From the NCBI GenBank assembly GCA_902801585.1, contig CADCIU010000008.1:1-64000 (forward strand): a stretch of DNA of 64,000 nt. Reading direction: 5' to 3'. A program made the translations under genes and the position numbers. This document shows, piece by piece, positions 26,031-35,704 of this stretch. The stretch is from an uncultured Lachnospiraceae bacterium. Lineage in GTDB: Bacteria; Bacillota_A; Clostridia; Lachnospirales; Lachnospiraceae. Every line of letters starts with the position of its first letter. The first letter of the stretch is position 1. The notes below the pieces were generated by a model. It saw nothing but the letters and a program-made list of their open reading frames with translations. It did not search any database and was not told where the DNA came from.

Positions 26031-26924
26031 ATGAAGGAAAAGAAAAAGATGACGCCCAGAGAAAAGAATGAGGCGATATGGGGATATGCCTTTGTGGCAC
26101 CTACCATGATCGGACTGATCGTTCTTAACTTTTATCCGGCCATCAATACGGTTTATCAGTCTTTTTGTAAGACAGGAGATTTCGGAAAAGGCAATACTTT
26201 TGTTGGAGTTGCCAATTACACAAAGGCGTTTGCAGATCCGGAGATCCTGCAGTCACTGATCAATACGATCAAATATGCCATCATCGAAGTGCCTTTCGGC
26301 GTAGTGATCGCCCTGCTTCTTGCGGTATTTCTGAATGGCAAGATTAAAGGAGTCTCTGTATTCCGCACGATCTTCTTCCTTCCCATGGTCTGCGCGCCCG
26401 CGGCGGTCGCCATGGTATGGAAGTGGCTTTACAATCAGCAGTTCGGCCTGTTCAACAATGTCCTTCATACGAATATTGCCTGGATATCCGACCCCAAGAT
26501 CGCGTGGATCTCAGTCGGCGTGATCGGCGTATGGTCGATCATCGGTTATAACATGGTCCTGTTTATTTCCGGACTGAAGGAAATTCCCGGAGACTATTAC
26601 GAAGCGGCCTCGATCGACGGCGCGACCGGAATCAGCCAGTTCTTCAATATCACGGTCCCGCTTCTGAGCCCGACCACCTTCTTTATCGTGCAGACCCGTG
26701 TCATCGGTGCATTGACGATCTTCGACCTTATGTTCATGGTCATGGATAAGACCAATGCAGCTCTGCCCAAGGTCCAGTCGACAGTATATGTATTCTATAA
26801 GTATACATTTGACCAGGGCAATAAGGGTTACGGCGCGGCGATCGTAATGATCCTCGTCGCTTTCATCATGCTCGTCACAGTGATCATGCAGCGCGCTGAG
26901 AAGCGCTTCGTTTTCTATAACTGA
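26031..26924 (+). CDS. Sugar ABC transporter permease, MalF/UgpA type
   Basis: A 297-residue permease with six predicted membrane helices and the EAA loop YYEAASIDGATGISQFFNIT near residues 194-213. The start at 26031 follows GAAAGGGGGCTATGC. The N-terminal KKKMTPREKNEAIWGYAFVA is the usual cytoplasmic tail and first helix of the UgpA group. It pairs with the next gene, 18 bases downstream. Confidence 0.93.
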   Translation: MKEKKKMTPREKNEAIWGYAFVAPTMIGLIVLNFYPAINTVYQSFCKTGDFGKGNTFVGVANYTKAFADPEILQSLINTIKYAIIEVPFGVVIALLLAVFLNGKIKGVSVFRTIFFLPMVCAPAAVAMVWKWLYNQQFGLFNNVLHTNIAWISDPKIAWISVGVIGVWSIIGYNMVLFISGLKEIPGDYYEAASIDGATGISQFFNITVPLLSPTTFFIVQTRVIGALTIFDLMFMVMDKTNAALPKVQSTVYVFYKYTFDQGNKGYGAAIVMILVAFIMLVTVIMQRAEKRFVFYN

Positions 26925-26942
26925 GAAAGGGGGGAATGATAC

Positions 26943-27785
26943 ATGGAAAGTGCAAGCACAAAAGATAAAATCAGGAAAACGATCGTCTATGTCATCCTGA
27001 TCATCATGGCTTTTATCATGCTGGTTCCCTTCGCGTGGATGATCCTCACGGCGCTCAAGACAAACCAGGAAGCGATTTCAGTTGATCCTTTTTACATTTT
27101 TCCGCACAACGGATGGCACTGGGAGACATTCGGAGAAGTCTGGAAGAGCTACAACTTCGTGCTTCTGTATAAGAACACACTGCTCATGATCTTCTTCCGC
27201 GTTGTCTGCGCATGCCTGACTGCTACCATGGCAGGTTACGCGTTCGGCCGACTGAACTTCCCGGGAAGGAATGTACTGTTCTCGCTCGTGCTGATCCAGA
27301 TGATGATCCCTTCCACGATCTTCATTATCCCGCAGTACCTGATGGTCTCATCACTGGGATGGCTCAATACTACAGCGGGACTTGTATTCCCCGGTATTGT
27401 CACAGCGTTCGGTACATATCTGCTGAAGACGGGATACCAGGGACTGCCAAAGGATCTGGAGGAGGCGGCCGGTATTGACGGCTGCAACATCGGACAGAAA
27501 TTCCTGCTGATCATGATGCCGCTCACCAGATCGTCCATGGTCTCGCTCGGAATCTTCACCGCACTGTTTGCATTCAAGGACCTTATGTGGCCCATGATCG
27601 TATGCTCCAGCGTTCAGACTACAACGCTTGCAGCCGGTCTTGCAAAGGCGCAGGGACAGTACGGCAGCAATTATCCGCAGATGATGGCGGCCGCGGTTCT
27701 TGCGGTGGTGCCGATGATCCTGATCTATATAATCTTCCAGAAACAGTTCGTCGAAGGAATTGCAACTTCCGGCGGAAAACTGTAA
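26943..27785 (+). CDS. Sugar ABC transporter permease, MalG/UgpE type
   Basis: A 280-residue permease with six predicted helices and the EAA loop LEEAAGIDGCNIGQKFLLIM near residues 173-192. It ends FVEGIATSGGKL, as many UgpE-type permeases do. GAAAGGGGGGAATGATAC precedes the ATG. It closes the importer operon before a strong terminator; no ATPase gene is present. Confidence 0.93.
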   Translation: MESASTKDKIRKTIVYVILIIMAFIMLVPFAWMILTALKTNQEAISVDPFYIFPHNGWHWETFGEVWKSYNFVLLYKNTLLMIFFRVVCACLTATMAGYAFGRLNFPGRNVLFSLVLIQMMIPSTIFIIPQYLMVSSLGWLNTTAGLVFPGIVTAFGTYLLKTGYQGLPKDLEEAAGIDGCNIGQKFLLIMMPLTRSSMVSLGIFTALFAFKDLMWPMIVCSSVQTTTLAAGLAKAQGQYGSNYPQMMAAAVLAVVPMILIYIIFQKQFVEGIATSGGKL

Positions 27786-27802
27786 CAGGCAGTATTTTCG
27801 TT

Positions 27803-27834
27803 AAAATGAGCTGCATACTGCAGCTCATTTTTTT
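27803..27834 (+). terminator. Rho-independent terminator after the alpha-galactoside importer
   Basis: A perfect 13-bp stem (AAAATGAGCTGCA and complement) with a 3-base loop, merging into a run of seven T. The next gene begins 29 bases later. Confidence 0.92.
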
Positions 27835-27862
27835 CGGGTTTTGTTGAACGTGGAGACTTGGA

Positions 27863-28570
27863 ATGGTTAAAAGAAAAGGCCGCCTCGCAAAGTGGCTCAA
27901 GGATGAGAGAGATAAAATCTCGGGGATTCCGGGTACGGCAAAAAAGTTCGAATACATCTGGGAGTATTATAAGCTCTGGATCATAGGAATCGTTTTTGGC
28001 ATTTGGTTTGTAACATTTGCAGTCCGTCAGTACACGACAAGTCTGAAGGATTACCGGTGCTTTGTGGTGTTCGCAAACACTTATGCCGATGCCGGCGACC
28101 ACTCAAAGCTGTGGGAGGATTATGTCGAATACGCGGGCATCGATCTGCACGAGGAAGCGGTGAGATTTGACGCAAATTCATATTTTGACTATTTGAAAGG
28201 CGTCACCGGAAACAGTTATTTTGAAGCTTTCGTCGCATATGCGGACAGCGGTACGCTGGATGCCATCGTGATGGGAAGGGATTCATTGACCGCTCTGGGA
28301 AAGACCGGAAGACTCTTAGATCTTAACAGTGACGCATGTTCTTCGATCCGGGCAAAATACGGAGACCGTTTTCTCTATGCGGTCCCGCTCGACGAGGAAT
28401 ACAGCACGGAAGAGGTCCCTGTCTGCATAGATATCAGCGACAGCCGTCTCGTGAGTGAGTACGGGATCTATTCGGAACCCTGCGCGCTCGGCATCGGCGC
28501 CTTGTCAGAGAACGTGGAGTCGGTGGAGCTGTTTCTGGATTTTCTGTTTGAGGGTCCTCGGAATGAATAA
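27863..28570 (+). CDS. Membrane-anchored protein of unknown function, possible degenerate binding domain
   Basis: A 235-residue protein with a basic cytoplasmic N-terminus, one transmembrane helix (about residues 38-56, WIIGIVFGIWFVTFAV) and a 175-residue outer domain. The outer part has stretches reminiscent of the second half of sugar-binding proteins: TLDAIVMGRDSLTALGKTGR, RFLYAVPLD and an end with ALGIGALSENVESVELFLDF, like the helix near the C-terminus of family 1 binding proteins. No named family was recognised and the resemblance is by eye only. GACTTGGA before the ATG is a modest ribosome site. It leads a set of three membrane-protein genes behind the importer terminator. Confidence 0.75.
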   Translation: MVKRKGRLAKWLKDERDKISGIPGTAKKFEYIWEYYKLWIIGIVFGIWFVTFAVRQYTTSLKDYRCFVVFANTYADAGDHSKLWEDYVEYAGIDLHEEAVRFDANSYFDYLKGVTGNSYFEAFVAYADSGTLDAIVMGRDSLTALGKTGRLLDLNSDACSSIRAKYGDRFLYAVPLDEEYSTEEVPVCIDISDSRLVSEYGIYSEPCALGIGALSENVESVELFLDFLFEGPRNE

Positions 28571-28618
28571 GGCTTTAATAAGCCCTAAATAGGTTTTGAA
28601 TAGGAGAAGACTTCCGTT

Positions 28619-29029
28619 ATGCTTTATTATACAACGCTGTTCCTGGTTTTTTGGGCCCTGATCTACACGTCTGCCAGATTCCTTCAATACTATCGGATCG
28701 TCAAGAACTATAAGGACGAGACGGAGGCTGTCGTCAGGAAGATCAGTGATCATGTGCCTGCAAAAAGAAGAGAATCTCCCGCCAATGACATTCTTCTCGA
28801 ATATGAGATCGGGGGCGAGGAGATCAGATCGGAGATCGTTGTTCCGCGGGAGCAGGCGGCGCAGTATCAAGTAGGGAGCAAGGTTGGGATCCGCTATTAC
28901 GTGGAGGAAAACGGCGCGGTGCATATCGCGGCAGCCGGTGATGCGCCGAGAAAGCTTATGTACGCTTATTTTGCTGCGATCGTGCTGGAGATCGTGATCT
29001 ATGCAGTGATCTGGCGTATCCTGCTGTAG
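28619..29029 (+). CDS. DUF3592-like two-helix membrane protein
   Basis: A 136-residue protein with a helix at each end (LYYTTLFLVFWALIYTSARF and LMYAYFAAIVLEIVIYAVIW) and a small extramembrane beta domain between. The pattern ILLEYEIGGEEIRSEIVVP, then YQVGSKVGIRYYVEENG is that of DUF3592 proteins, whose role is unknown. It is preceded by TAGGAGAAGACTTCCGTT, starts 48 bases after the previous gene, and is followed after 15 bases by the YesL gene, so the three are probably one transcript. Confidence 0.75.
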   Translation: MLYYTTLFLVFWALIYTSARFLQYYRIVKNYKDETEAVVRKISDHVPAKRRESPANDILLEYEIGGEEIRSEIVVPREQAAQYQVGSKVGIRYYVEENGAVHIAAAGDAPRKLMYAYFAAIVLEIVIYAVIWRILL

Positions 29030-29044
29030 TTATGGGAGGCAGAT

Positions 29045-29776
29045 ATGAATACTCTGATGCAGGGCTTTTTGGATAACGACAGCTTCTTCGGAAGATTCAT
29101 GACGAAGCTGGGGATCATCATAGCTGCGAATATCATGTTCGTGCTGCTGAGTATACCCTTTTTCACCATTGGAGCCGGGCTTTCGGCCCTCTATTATGTC
29201 ATGTTCAGGACGCTGAGGAATGACGGGGTCGTAAACCCGTTCAAAGAGTTCATGACAGGACTCAAATTGAACTTCAGGCAGGCAACGGTCTCCTGGATCC
29301 TATTCGTCCTGCTGTTCTTTTTCCTGCTGGCAGATATCCGAATCTGCAATGCAGCAGGAGGCGCACTGGACTTCTTGAAAATAGGTGCATACGTCATTGG
29401 TGCTTCGGCACTTATCATATACTTATATTTGATCCCCGTGATGGCTGCTTTTGAGGACACGCTGCCGCACCAGATCCGGAATGCTTTCTTCTTTCTGTGC
29501 AAAAAGCCTTGGAAAGCGGCGGTGATCCTGTTTTTTGACATCTTCCCCTTTGTCCTTACCTATTCAGATCTGCAGTCTCTTCCGCTCTACGCCTTTTTGT
29601 GGGTGCTGTGCGGATTCGGGCTTTTGGCAATGTTGGGCGCGACGCTTCTTCTGCCGGAATTTGAGCCTTACCTTTCCGCGAAGGATGACAAGGAAGAGGA
29701 GGAGATCACAGAACCCAAAGCACATACTGTGACGGAAGAAGAGATCCTTGAAGATATGCAGAAGCTTGGAATGTGA
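29045..29776 (+). CDS. YesL-family (DUF624) membrane protein
   Basis: A 243-residue polytopic protein with about five transmembrane helices. The N-terminal NTLMQGFLDNDSFFGRFMTK and the following NIMFVLLSIPFFTIGAGLSA with ALYYVMFRTLRNDG are signatures of the YesL family. In Firmicutes this family repeatedly sits next to sugar importer genes; its function is unknown. A charged cytoplasmic tail (KDDKEEEEITEPK) ends the protein. TGGGAGGCAGAT gives the ribosome site. Context supports an accessory role in carbohydrate uptake or its regulation. Confidence 0.88.
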   Translation: MNTLMQGFLDNDSFFGRFMTKLGIIIAANIMFVLLSIPFFTIGAGLSALYYVMFRTLRNDGVVNPFKEFMTGLKLNFRQATVSWILFVLLFFFLLADIRICNAAGGALDFLKIGAYVIGASALIIYLYLIPVMAAFEDTLPHQIRNAFFFLCKKPWKAAVILFFDIFPFVLTYSDLQSLPLYAFLWVLCGFGLLAMLGATLLLPEFEPYLSAKDDKEEEEITEPKAHTVTEEEILEDMQKLGM

Positions 29777-29841
29777 TCCGGCGTGCACGTTATAAAAATG
29801 TTTAAATTATTAATAAATAGTTAAAATCCCTCTCGAATATG

Positions 29842-29871
29842 TTGCACTATTGTAATTAATATATTACAATA
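29842..29871 (+). promoter_or_regulatory. Promoter overlapped by a perfect 9-bp inverted repeat
   Basis: -35 TTGCAC (29842-29847), 17 bases, -10 TACAAT (29865-29870). The inverted repeat TATTGTAAT-TAATAT-ATTACAATA (29848-29871) fills the whole spacer and covers the -10, so a bound dimer would block polymerase. Confidence 0.55.
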
Positions 29872-29897
29872 ATGTTACATATGGGAGGGATATTGTA

Positions 29898-32252
29898 ATG
29901 AAAAGATTAATAGCCATACTTCTAACATCGTGTATGATCGCAGGAATCACTACCCCGACCGGTTCTGAATTTATGATGGAACTGAGGGCGAACACAGAAG
30001 CGGCCATGAACAATATGAGCGGAACATCGCAGCGGACGAAGATCGCCTCGGAAGGGGCAGGAAACTTTGACCGTGCGATCCGGGACCTCTATGACAATTC
30101 AATGTCTGTGACGGATGAAGAGATCATCGCTTCAGCACAGAAAATGGATTCCGATTTTGCAGTGATCGAAAAGAACGTCGGCAAAGAAGCGCAGAGCCTG
30201 ATCGATTACCTGAAGTTCTATGAGGCGGCTAAGAGCAGGTATATAGCCGGCACCGATCACAAAGGGGCGGATTTTGCCACAGATATCATCGCGGAGTGGG
30301 ACAGACAGGGAGAGTTCACTTCCTATGTGATGCCCGCATCCGATACGATTCACACACTGGTCCCCAGGATCAAGGTGACAGGCTGCAGCACGACCGGAGA
30401 CTCCGCTGTGCTGGACATCTATGAGTGGATGACCGTAGGGTATGCTCCGAAAGCGTCGGATGTCATCAGTGCGACGGCATATGGCTATAACTTCTCTCTT
30501 GTTGTAGACCGGGACCGCAGCGGCAGCTGGAACCTCATATCTGTATCCGATACGGATCAGAATTTTGACTGGATGAATGAGGAGGCGGAATATGCCGCAA
30601 AAGCGGAGGCGTCCGGAGATTACGATATGAGGGTCATCTCCGAAGACGGCAGCAAAGAAATGATGGCTGCGTCCGCGGCGAAGTCCTACAACTACAATGT
30701 ATCTGCGGCGATCGCATATGCGGATAAATACTGCATTGATTACAATTCTTCTTACAACAGCTACAAAGGAAGAGGCGGAGACTGCGCCAACTTTGTATCC
30801 CAGTGCCTGTATGCGGGTGGTTTCCAGCAGGATTCCGTCTGGTACAAACACAGTGTGGCATGGATCAATGTCATGAAGCAGATCGCACATTTTAAGGATT
30901 ACGGCAATTTCATGAATGCCAGCAATTCAAACCTGCTCAGGGGCAATCCGATCTACTTCGACTGGAACGGCGACGGCGTATATGACCACGCGACGATCTG
31001 CGTGGGACGCAACAACAGCGGCACGGCGATCCTGGACTCCCATACGAGAGATCTCTACCACGCGACATGGACCAACTGGAGCTTTAAGAAAGCCGCTACG
31101 ATCCAGCTGCGCGGATCAGGAAGTTCCTCATCCACATCGGATGGCGGCTTCAAGTATGACAGTACAGGAAAGTATTATCAGTATGGAGACGGAACGCGCA
31201 TCAAGGGATGCTTCCAGACGATCAGCGGAAAGACCTATTATTTCAAGAGCGACGGCTACGTGGCCAAAGGCCTGACCAAGATTGACGGCAAGACTTACAT
31301 CTTCAATCTCTCTTCCGGCGAGATGTATACAGGATGGGTCACCTATAAAGGCAAGAAGTATTATCTCAAATCCAACGGAGAGGCTGAGACCGAGTGGACG
31401 GAGATCGGAAGCCACACCTACTATTTTGATCCCGTGACATGCGCTATGGCCAAAGGCTTCTACAAAGTCAAGAAAAAGCTGCATTACTTCAACAGCAATG
31501 GCGAAGAGCAGTTCGGCTGGATCACTGTAAACGGCAAGAAGTATTATCTCGATGAGTGGGGCGTCGTACAGTTCGGATGGCACACCGTCAGCGGCAAAAA
31601 ATACTATTTTGACTGCACCGGCGTACCGGTGACAGGAAATGTCAGCATCGACGGTACCATCTACAAATTCGACAAGAACGGCGTTCTGCAGGGCAAAGTG
31701 GCTGTCGGTACGACCGCAGCGGACAAGACGATCGTCAAAGGCAAGTACGTTTCAGGCGGTTCGACATCGGGCAGCAGCACTTCCTCTCAGACAAGCAGTA
31801 CGACCAAGAAGACCGGAAAGACGGGCTGGGAGAAGAAGAACGGTAAATGGTACTATTATAAGAACGGCACGCTGCAGAGCGGCTGGCTGAAGCTGGGGAA
31901 GAACAAAGACAGGGTATTCTATCTGGGGACCAACGGTGCAATGGTGACGGGATGGAAGACCATCAGCGGCAGCAAGTACTATTTCAACGGTGAAGGACTC
32001 ATGCAGAAAGGCTGGGTCAAACTGAGCGGATACTGGTACTATTTTGACAAGAACGGAAAAATGAAGACCGGCTGGCTCAAGCTGAACAACAGATATTTCT
32101 ATCTCCAGAAAGATGGAAAGATGAAGACCGGCTGGCTCAAGGATAAGGGCCAGGACTATTACCTCAATAGCGAAGGTGTGATGGTCACCGGAAGACAGGT
32201 GATCAAAGGAAAGGTATACTACTTCGCAAATACAGGAGAATTGCTGGATTAA
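29898..32252 (+). CDS. Secreted amidase-domain protein with two blocks of wall-binding repeats
   Basis: A 784-residue exported protein. A short hydrophobic signal sequence is followed by a helical N-terminal region and a small beta domain (to about 255). The putative amidase domain (Amidase_6 type) spans about 265-405, with the nucleophile in GGDCANFVSQCLYAGG (Cys296) and the histidine in GDGVYDHATI (His364). Two sets of GW/YY wall-binding repeats follow (about 415-600 and 650-784), separated by a Gly/Ser/Thr linker. It probably cleaves a peptidoglycan amide or peptide bond; the substrate is not known. GGGAGGGATATTGTA precedes the ATG. It is transcribed alone from the palindrome-bearing promoter and ends at a palindromic terminator. 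Confidence 0.88.
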   Translation: MKRLIAILLTSCMIAGITTPTGSEFMMELRANTEAAMNNMSGTSQRTKIASEGAGNFDRAIRDLYDNSMSVTDEEIIASAQKMDSDFAVIEKNVGKEAQSLIDYLKFYEAAKSRYIAGTDHKGADFATDIIAEWDRQGEFTSYVMPASDTIHTLVPRIKVTGCSTTGDSAVLDIYEWMTVGYAPKASDVISATAYGYNFSLVVDRDRSGSWNLISVSDTDQNFDWMNEEAEYAAKAEASGDYDMRVISEDGSKEMMAASAAKSYNYNVSAAIAYADKYCIDYNSSYNSYKGRGGDCANFVSQCLYAGGFQQDSVWYKHSVAWINVMKQIAHFKDYGNFMNASNSNLLRGNPIYFDWNGDGVYDHATICVGRNNSGTAILDSHTRDLYHATWTNWSFKKAATIQLRGSGSSSSTSDGGFKYDSTGKYYQYGDGTRIKGCFQTISGKTYYFKSDGYVAKGLTKIDGKTYIFNLSSGEMYTGWVTYKGKKYYLKSNGEAETEWTEIGSHTYYFDPVTCAMAKGFYKVKKKLHYFNSNGEEQFGWITVNGKKYYLDEWGVVQFGWHTVSGKKYYFDCTGVPVTGNVSIDGTIYKFDKNGVLQGKVAVGTTAADKTIVKGKYVSGGSTSGSSTSSQTSSTTKKTGKTGWEKKNGKWYYYKNGTLQSGWLKLGKNKDRVFYLGTNGAMVTGWKTISGSKYYFNGEGLMQKGWVKLSGYWYYFDKNGKMKTGWLKLNNRYFYLQKDGKMKTGWLKDKGQDYYLNSEGVMVTGRQVIKGKVYYFANTGELLD

Positions 32253-32261
32253 AGATTGATT

Positions 32262-32295
32262 GGAGACAGGGGACGGTTCTCTGTCTCCTTTTTTT
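32262..32295 (+). terminator. Terminator with the AGGGGACGGTTCT core
   Basis: GGAGACAG (32262-32269) pairs with CTGTCTCC (32281-32288) around a GGGACGGTTCT loop, followed by seven T. The sequence AGGGGACGGTTCTCTG resembles the arm of the 35-bp inverted repeat at 55743-55818. Confidence 0.88.
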
Positions 32296-32426
32296 GACGG
32301 TGTCAAGGAAACCATAATACGATTGCAATTACTATTAAATTGTGGTAAATTCGATTGCATAATGCATCGAAATACAAAAATTTTAAATGAAAATCTTAAG
32401 ATGAAAACGATGACCGGAGGAATTTG

Positions 32427-32864
32427 ATGGACAACACATATGAATGCCTGAAACTAAAGAATCAGCTGTGCTTTCCGCTTTATGCATGTTCAAAGGAGAT
32501 CATCAGACGGTATAAGCCTTTTTTGGATCAGGTGGATCTTACATATACCCAGTACATCGCAATGATGGCTCTGTGGGAGAACGGCAGCATGAATGTCAGA
32601 GAGCTGGGACACTGCCTGTTTCTCGACTCGGGGACATTGACACCTGTGCTCAAGAAGCTGGAGGGAAAAGGCTATATCGAGAGATGCCGCTCCAAAGAAG
32701 ATGAGCGCAATCTCATCGTCACGGTGACGCCAAAAGGCTGGGAGCTCCGCGACGAGGCACTAAGCATTCCGACTTCTATGTCGAGGTGTGTCAATCTCAA
32801 GCCTGAGGAATCTGCAGAACTTTACAGACTGCTGTACAAAGTGCTCGGATCAAATGAGCAGTGA
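32427..32864 (+). CDS. MarR-family regulator of the OhrR (peroxide-sensing) type
   Basis: A 145-residue dimeric repressor. The N-terminus LKNQLCFPLYACSKEIIRRY places a cysteine at position 15, the same as the redox-active Cys15 of Bacillus OhrR, so organic-peroxide sensing is likely. The winged helix reads LTYTQYIAMMALWENGSM, VRELGHCLFLDSGTLTPVLK and a wing with RSKEDERNLIVTVT. ATG 32427 follows GGAGGAATTTG; a TTG one codon earlier is unlikely. No ohr peroxidase gene adjoins, so its target lies elsewhere or it regulates itself. Confidence 0.88.
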   Translation: MDNTYECLKLKNQLCFPLYACSKEIIRRYKPFLDQVDLTYTQYIAMMALWENGSMNVRELGHCLFLDSGTLTPVLKKLEGKGYIERCRSKEDERNLIVTVTPKGWELRDEALSIPTSMSRCVNLKPEESAELYRLLYKVLGSNEQ

Positions 32865-33050
32865 ACACACGGTGCCCGGGTCAAAACAGTGAATAACCGG
32901 TGCACGGGTCAAAACGGTGAAGATACAGTGAATTAGCAGTGAGCGGTAACAGATGCTGTAGCGTAGAGTACTGTTTTATGGTATGATTGCAAGGAATTCA
33001 GCGTCTTTACAGGCAGAAGAAATCAACATCCAAGAATACAGGAGTAAAAT

Positions 33051-35624
33051 ATGTCCAAACTTACAGATATGTTATTCGGCACACACAGCCAGAGGGAAAT
33101 CAAGAGGATCGAGCCTCTTGTGCAAAAGATCGAGAATCTTCGCCCTTCTATGGTGGAACTCAGTGACGAGCAGCTGCGTGCCAAGACAGAAGAATTCAAG
33201 AAAAGACTTACAGAGGGCGAGACCCTTGACGATATCCTTCCCGAAGCTTATGCAGCAGTCAGGGAAGGCGCAAGAAGAGCGCTGGGCATGGAACCTTTCA
33301 GAGTTCAGCTGATCGGCGCGATCATCCTCCATCAGGGCCGTATCTCTGAGATGAGAACCGGTGAAGGTAAGACACTGGTGGCGACAATGCCTGCTTATCT
33401 CAATGCGCTGGAAGGACGAGGCGTCCATGTCGTCACAGTCAACGATTATCTGGCAAAGCGTGACGCTGAGTGGATGGGCCAAGTCTATACATTTATGGGC
33501 CTTACTGTCGGTGTCGTCCTCAACAGCATGAGCAGCGAGGAGAGACAGGAAGCATACGCATGCGATATCACATATGTCACGAACAATGAGCTGGGGTTCG
33601 ATTACCTCCGCGACAATATGGCGATCTACAAAAAGCAGCTGGTACTCCGCGAGCTTCACTATGCGATCATCGACGAGGTCGACTCGGTCCTGATCGACGA
33701 AGCGCGTACACCGCTGATCATCTCGGGACAGAGCGGCAAGTCGACCAAGATCTACGAGGCCTGCGATATTTTGGCCAAGCAGATGAAGCGCGGCGAGGAT
33801 ATGGAGGACCTGTCCAAGATCGATGCGATCATGGGTGTTGAGAGAGAGGAGACGGGAGACTTCATCGTCAACGAGAAGGACAAAGTCGTCAATCTGACGG
33901 CGGAGGGCGTCTCCAAGGTTGAGAGGTTCTTCCATATACCAAACCTGGCAGATCCGGAGAATCTGGAGATCCAGCACTGCATCATCCTGGCACTGCGCGC
34001 CAACAACCTGATGCACAAGGACCATGATTATATCGTTAAGGACGACCAGGTGCTGATCGTCGACGAGTTCACCGGCCGTGTCATGCCGGGAAGACGGTAC
34101 AGCGACGGCCTTCACCAGGCGATCGAGGCCAAAGAGAATGTAAAGGTCAAAAAAGAGAGCAAGACACTCGCAACGATCACATTCCAGAACTTCTTCAACA
34201 AATTTGACAAGAAATGCGGTATGACCGGTACAGCGCTCACAGAGGAGCGCGAGTTCCGCGAGATCTACGGCATGGACGTCATCGAGATCCCTACCAACAG
34301 ACCGGTCATCCGTGTCGATCATCAGGATGCGGTCTACAAGACCAAAAAAGAGAAGTATAAGGCGGTCGTGGAATCCGTCAAGGAGGCCCATGCCAAAGGC
34401 CAGCCCGTCCTGGTCGGTACGATCACGATCCAGGTTTCCGAGGATGTCTCCAAGATGCTCCGCAAGGAAGGGATCCCTCACAACGTGCTCAATGCGAAGT
34501 TCCATGAAATGGAAGCAGAGATTGTCGCACAGGCCGGACAGCACGGAGCGGTCACGATCGCTACGAACATGGCAGGACGTGGTACGGATATCAAGCTGGA
34601 CGAAGAGGCTAAAGCGGCCGGCGGCCTTAAGATCATCGGAACGGAGCGGCATGAGTCAAGACGTATCGACAATCAGCTGCGTGGACGAAGCGGACGTCAG
34701 GGAGACCCCGGTGAGTCCCGCTTCTACATCTCTCTTGAAGACGATCTGATGCGCCTGTTCGGCTCCGACAGAATGATCGCGATGTTCAACGCGCTCAGGA
34801 TCCCTGAGGGCGAGGAGATCTCCCATAAGTCTCTCACGAAGGCTGTGGAAGGCGCCCAGAAGAAGATCGAGGCCAACAACTTCGGTATCCGTAAGAATCT
34901 GCTGGATTACGACCAGGTCATGAACGAGCAGAGAGAGATCATGTACAAGCAGCGCCGCCAGGTACTTGACGGAGAGAGCATGAGAGATTCTATTCTCAAT
35001 ATGATCTCCGAGATCGTAGAGAGAGCGGTCGATACGAGCATCTCCGAGGACCAGGACAGCGACGACTGGAACCTGACCGAACTCAATGAACTGCTCCTGC
35101 CTACAATTCCCCTCAAGGTCATCAACAGGGGCAGGATCAAGGAGCGCACGATGAACGGTCTCAAGCAGCAGCTCAAGGAAGAGGCGCTTGCGCTCTATGA
35201 GAGCAAGGAGTCCGAGTTCCCGGATGAGGAAGCGGTCCGTGAGATCGAGCGCGTCGTCCTTCTCAAGGTCGTCGACAGAAAATGGATGGACCATATCGAC
35301 GATATGGATCAGCTCAGGCAGAGCATCGGACTGCAGGCCCTTGGCCAGCACGATCCGCTTGTCGAGTACAAGATCGCCGGCTATGACATGTTCAACGAGA
35401 TGAACCGCAATATCATGGAAGAGACCGTGCGCGTCCTGTTCCATGTCAAAGTAGAGCAGAAGGTCGAGAGAGAAGAAGTGGCGAAGGTGACGGGGACCAA
35501 CAAGGACGAGACCGCCGTCAAAGAGCCCAAGAGAAGGACAGACAAAAAGATCTATCCCAACGATCCCTGCCCTTGCGGAAGCGGCAAGAAGTATAAAAAC
35601 TGTCACGGCCGCAAGATCGTATGA
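33051..35624 (+). CDS. secA: Preprotein translocase ATPase SecA
   Basis: An 857-residue motor that drives secreted proteins through SecYEG. Family landmarks in order: the nucleotide-binding loop MRTGEGKT (about residues 100-107), the DEVD box ([20 protein letters not shown]), the preprotein-binding insertion, NBD2 with GRGTDIKL and [13 protein letters not shown], the helical scaffold, and the C-terminal zinc-binding [14 protein letters not shown] that contacts SecB or ribosomes. Length is normal for Firmicutes. The leader carries a weak ribosome site (AGGAGTAAAAT). The gene is 80 bases upstream of prfB, an arrangement common in Firmicutes. Confidence 0.98.
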   Translation: MSKLTDMLFGTHSQREIKRIEPLVQKIENLRPSMVELSDEQLRAKTEEFKKRLTEGETLDDILPEAYAAVREGARRALGMEPFRVQLIGAIILHQGRISEMRTGEGKTLVATMPAYLNALEGRGVHVVTVNDYLAKRDAEWMGQVYTFMGLTVGVVLNSMSSEERQEAYACDITYVTNNELGFDYLRDNMAIYKKQLVLRELHYAIIDEVDSVLIDEARTPLIISGQSGKSTKIYEACDILAKQMKRGEDMEDLSKIDAIMGVEREETGDFIVNEKDKVVNLTAEGVSKVERFFHIPNLADPENLEIQHCIILALRANNLMHKDHDYIVKDDQVLIVDEFTGRVMPGRRYSDGLHQAIEAKENVKVKKESKTLATITFQNFFNKFDKKCGMTGTALTEEREFREIYGMDVIEIPTNRPVIRVDHQDAVYKTKKEKYKAVVESVKEAHAKGQPVLVGTITIQVSEDVSKMLRKEGIPHNVLNAKFHEMEAEIVAQAGQHGAVTIATNMAGRGTDIKLDEEAKAAGGLKIIGTERHESRRIDNQLRGRSGRQGDPGESRFYISLEDDLMRLFGSDRMIAMFNALRIPEGEEISHKSLTKAVEGAQKKIEANNFGIRKNLLDYDQVMNEQREIMYKQRRQVLDGESMRDSILNMISEIVERAVDTSISEDQDSDDWNLTELNELLLPTIPLKVINRGRIKERTMNGLKQQLKEEALALYESKESEFPDEEAVREIERVVLLKVVDRKWMDHIDDMDQLRQSIGLQALGQHDPLVEYKIAGYDMFNEMNRNIMEETVRVLFHVKVEQKVEREEVAKVTGTNKDETAVKEPKRRTDKKIYPNDPCPCGSGKKYKNCHGRKIV

Positions 35625-35704
35625 TCATAAGAGTATTGATTCAAAAATATCGATTTATAATATATTGATTCTGAGAATTTAATGATTAAGGAGACATACA
35701 CCGA

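Noticed and set aside
33072..34652. 526-codon open frame on the minus strand opposite secA
   Set aside because: It mirrors the codon structure of secA and has no start signals; a shadow frame.
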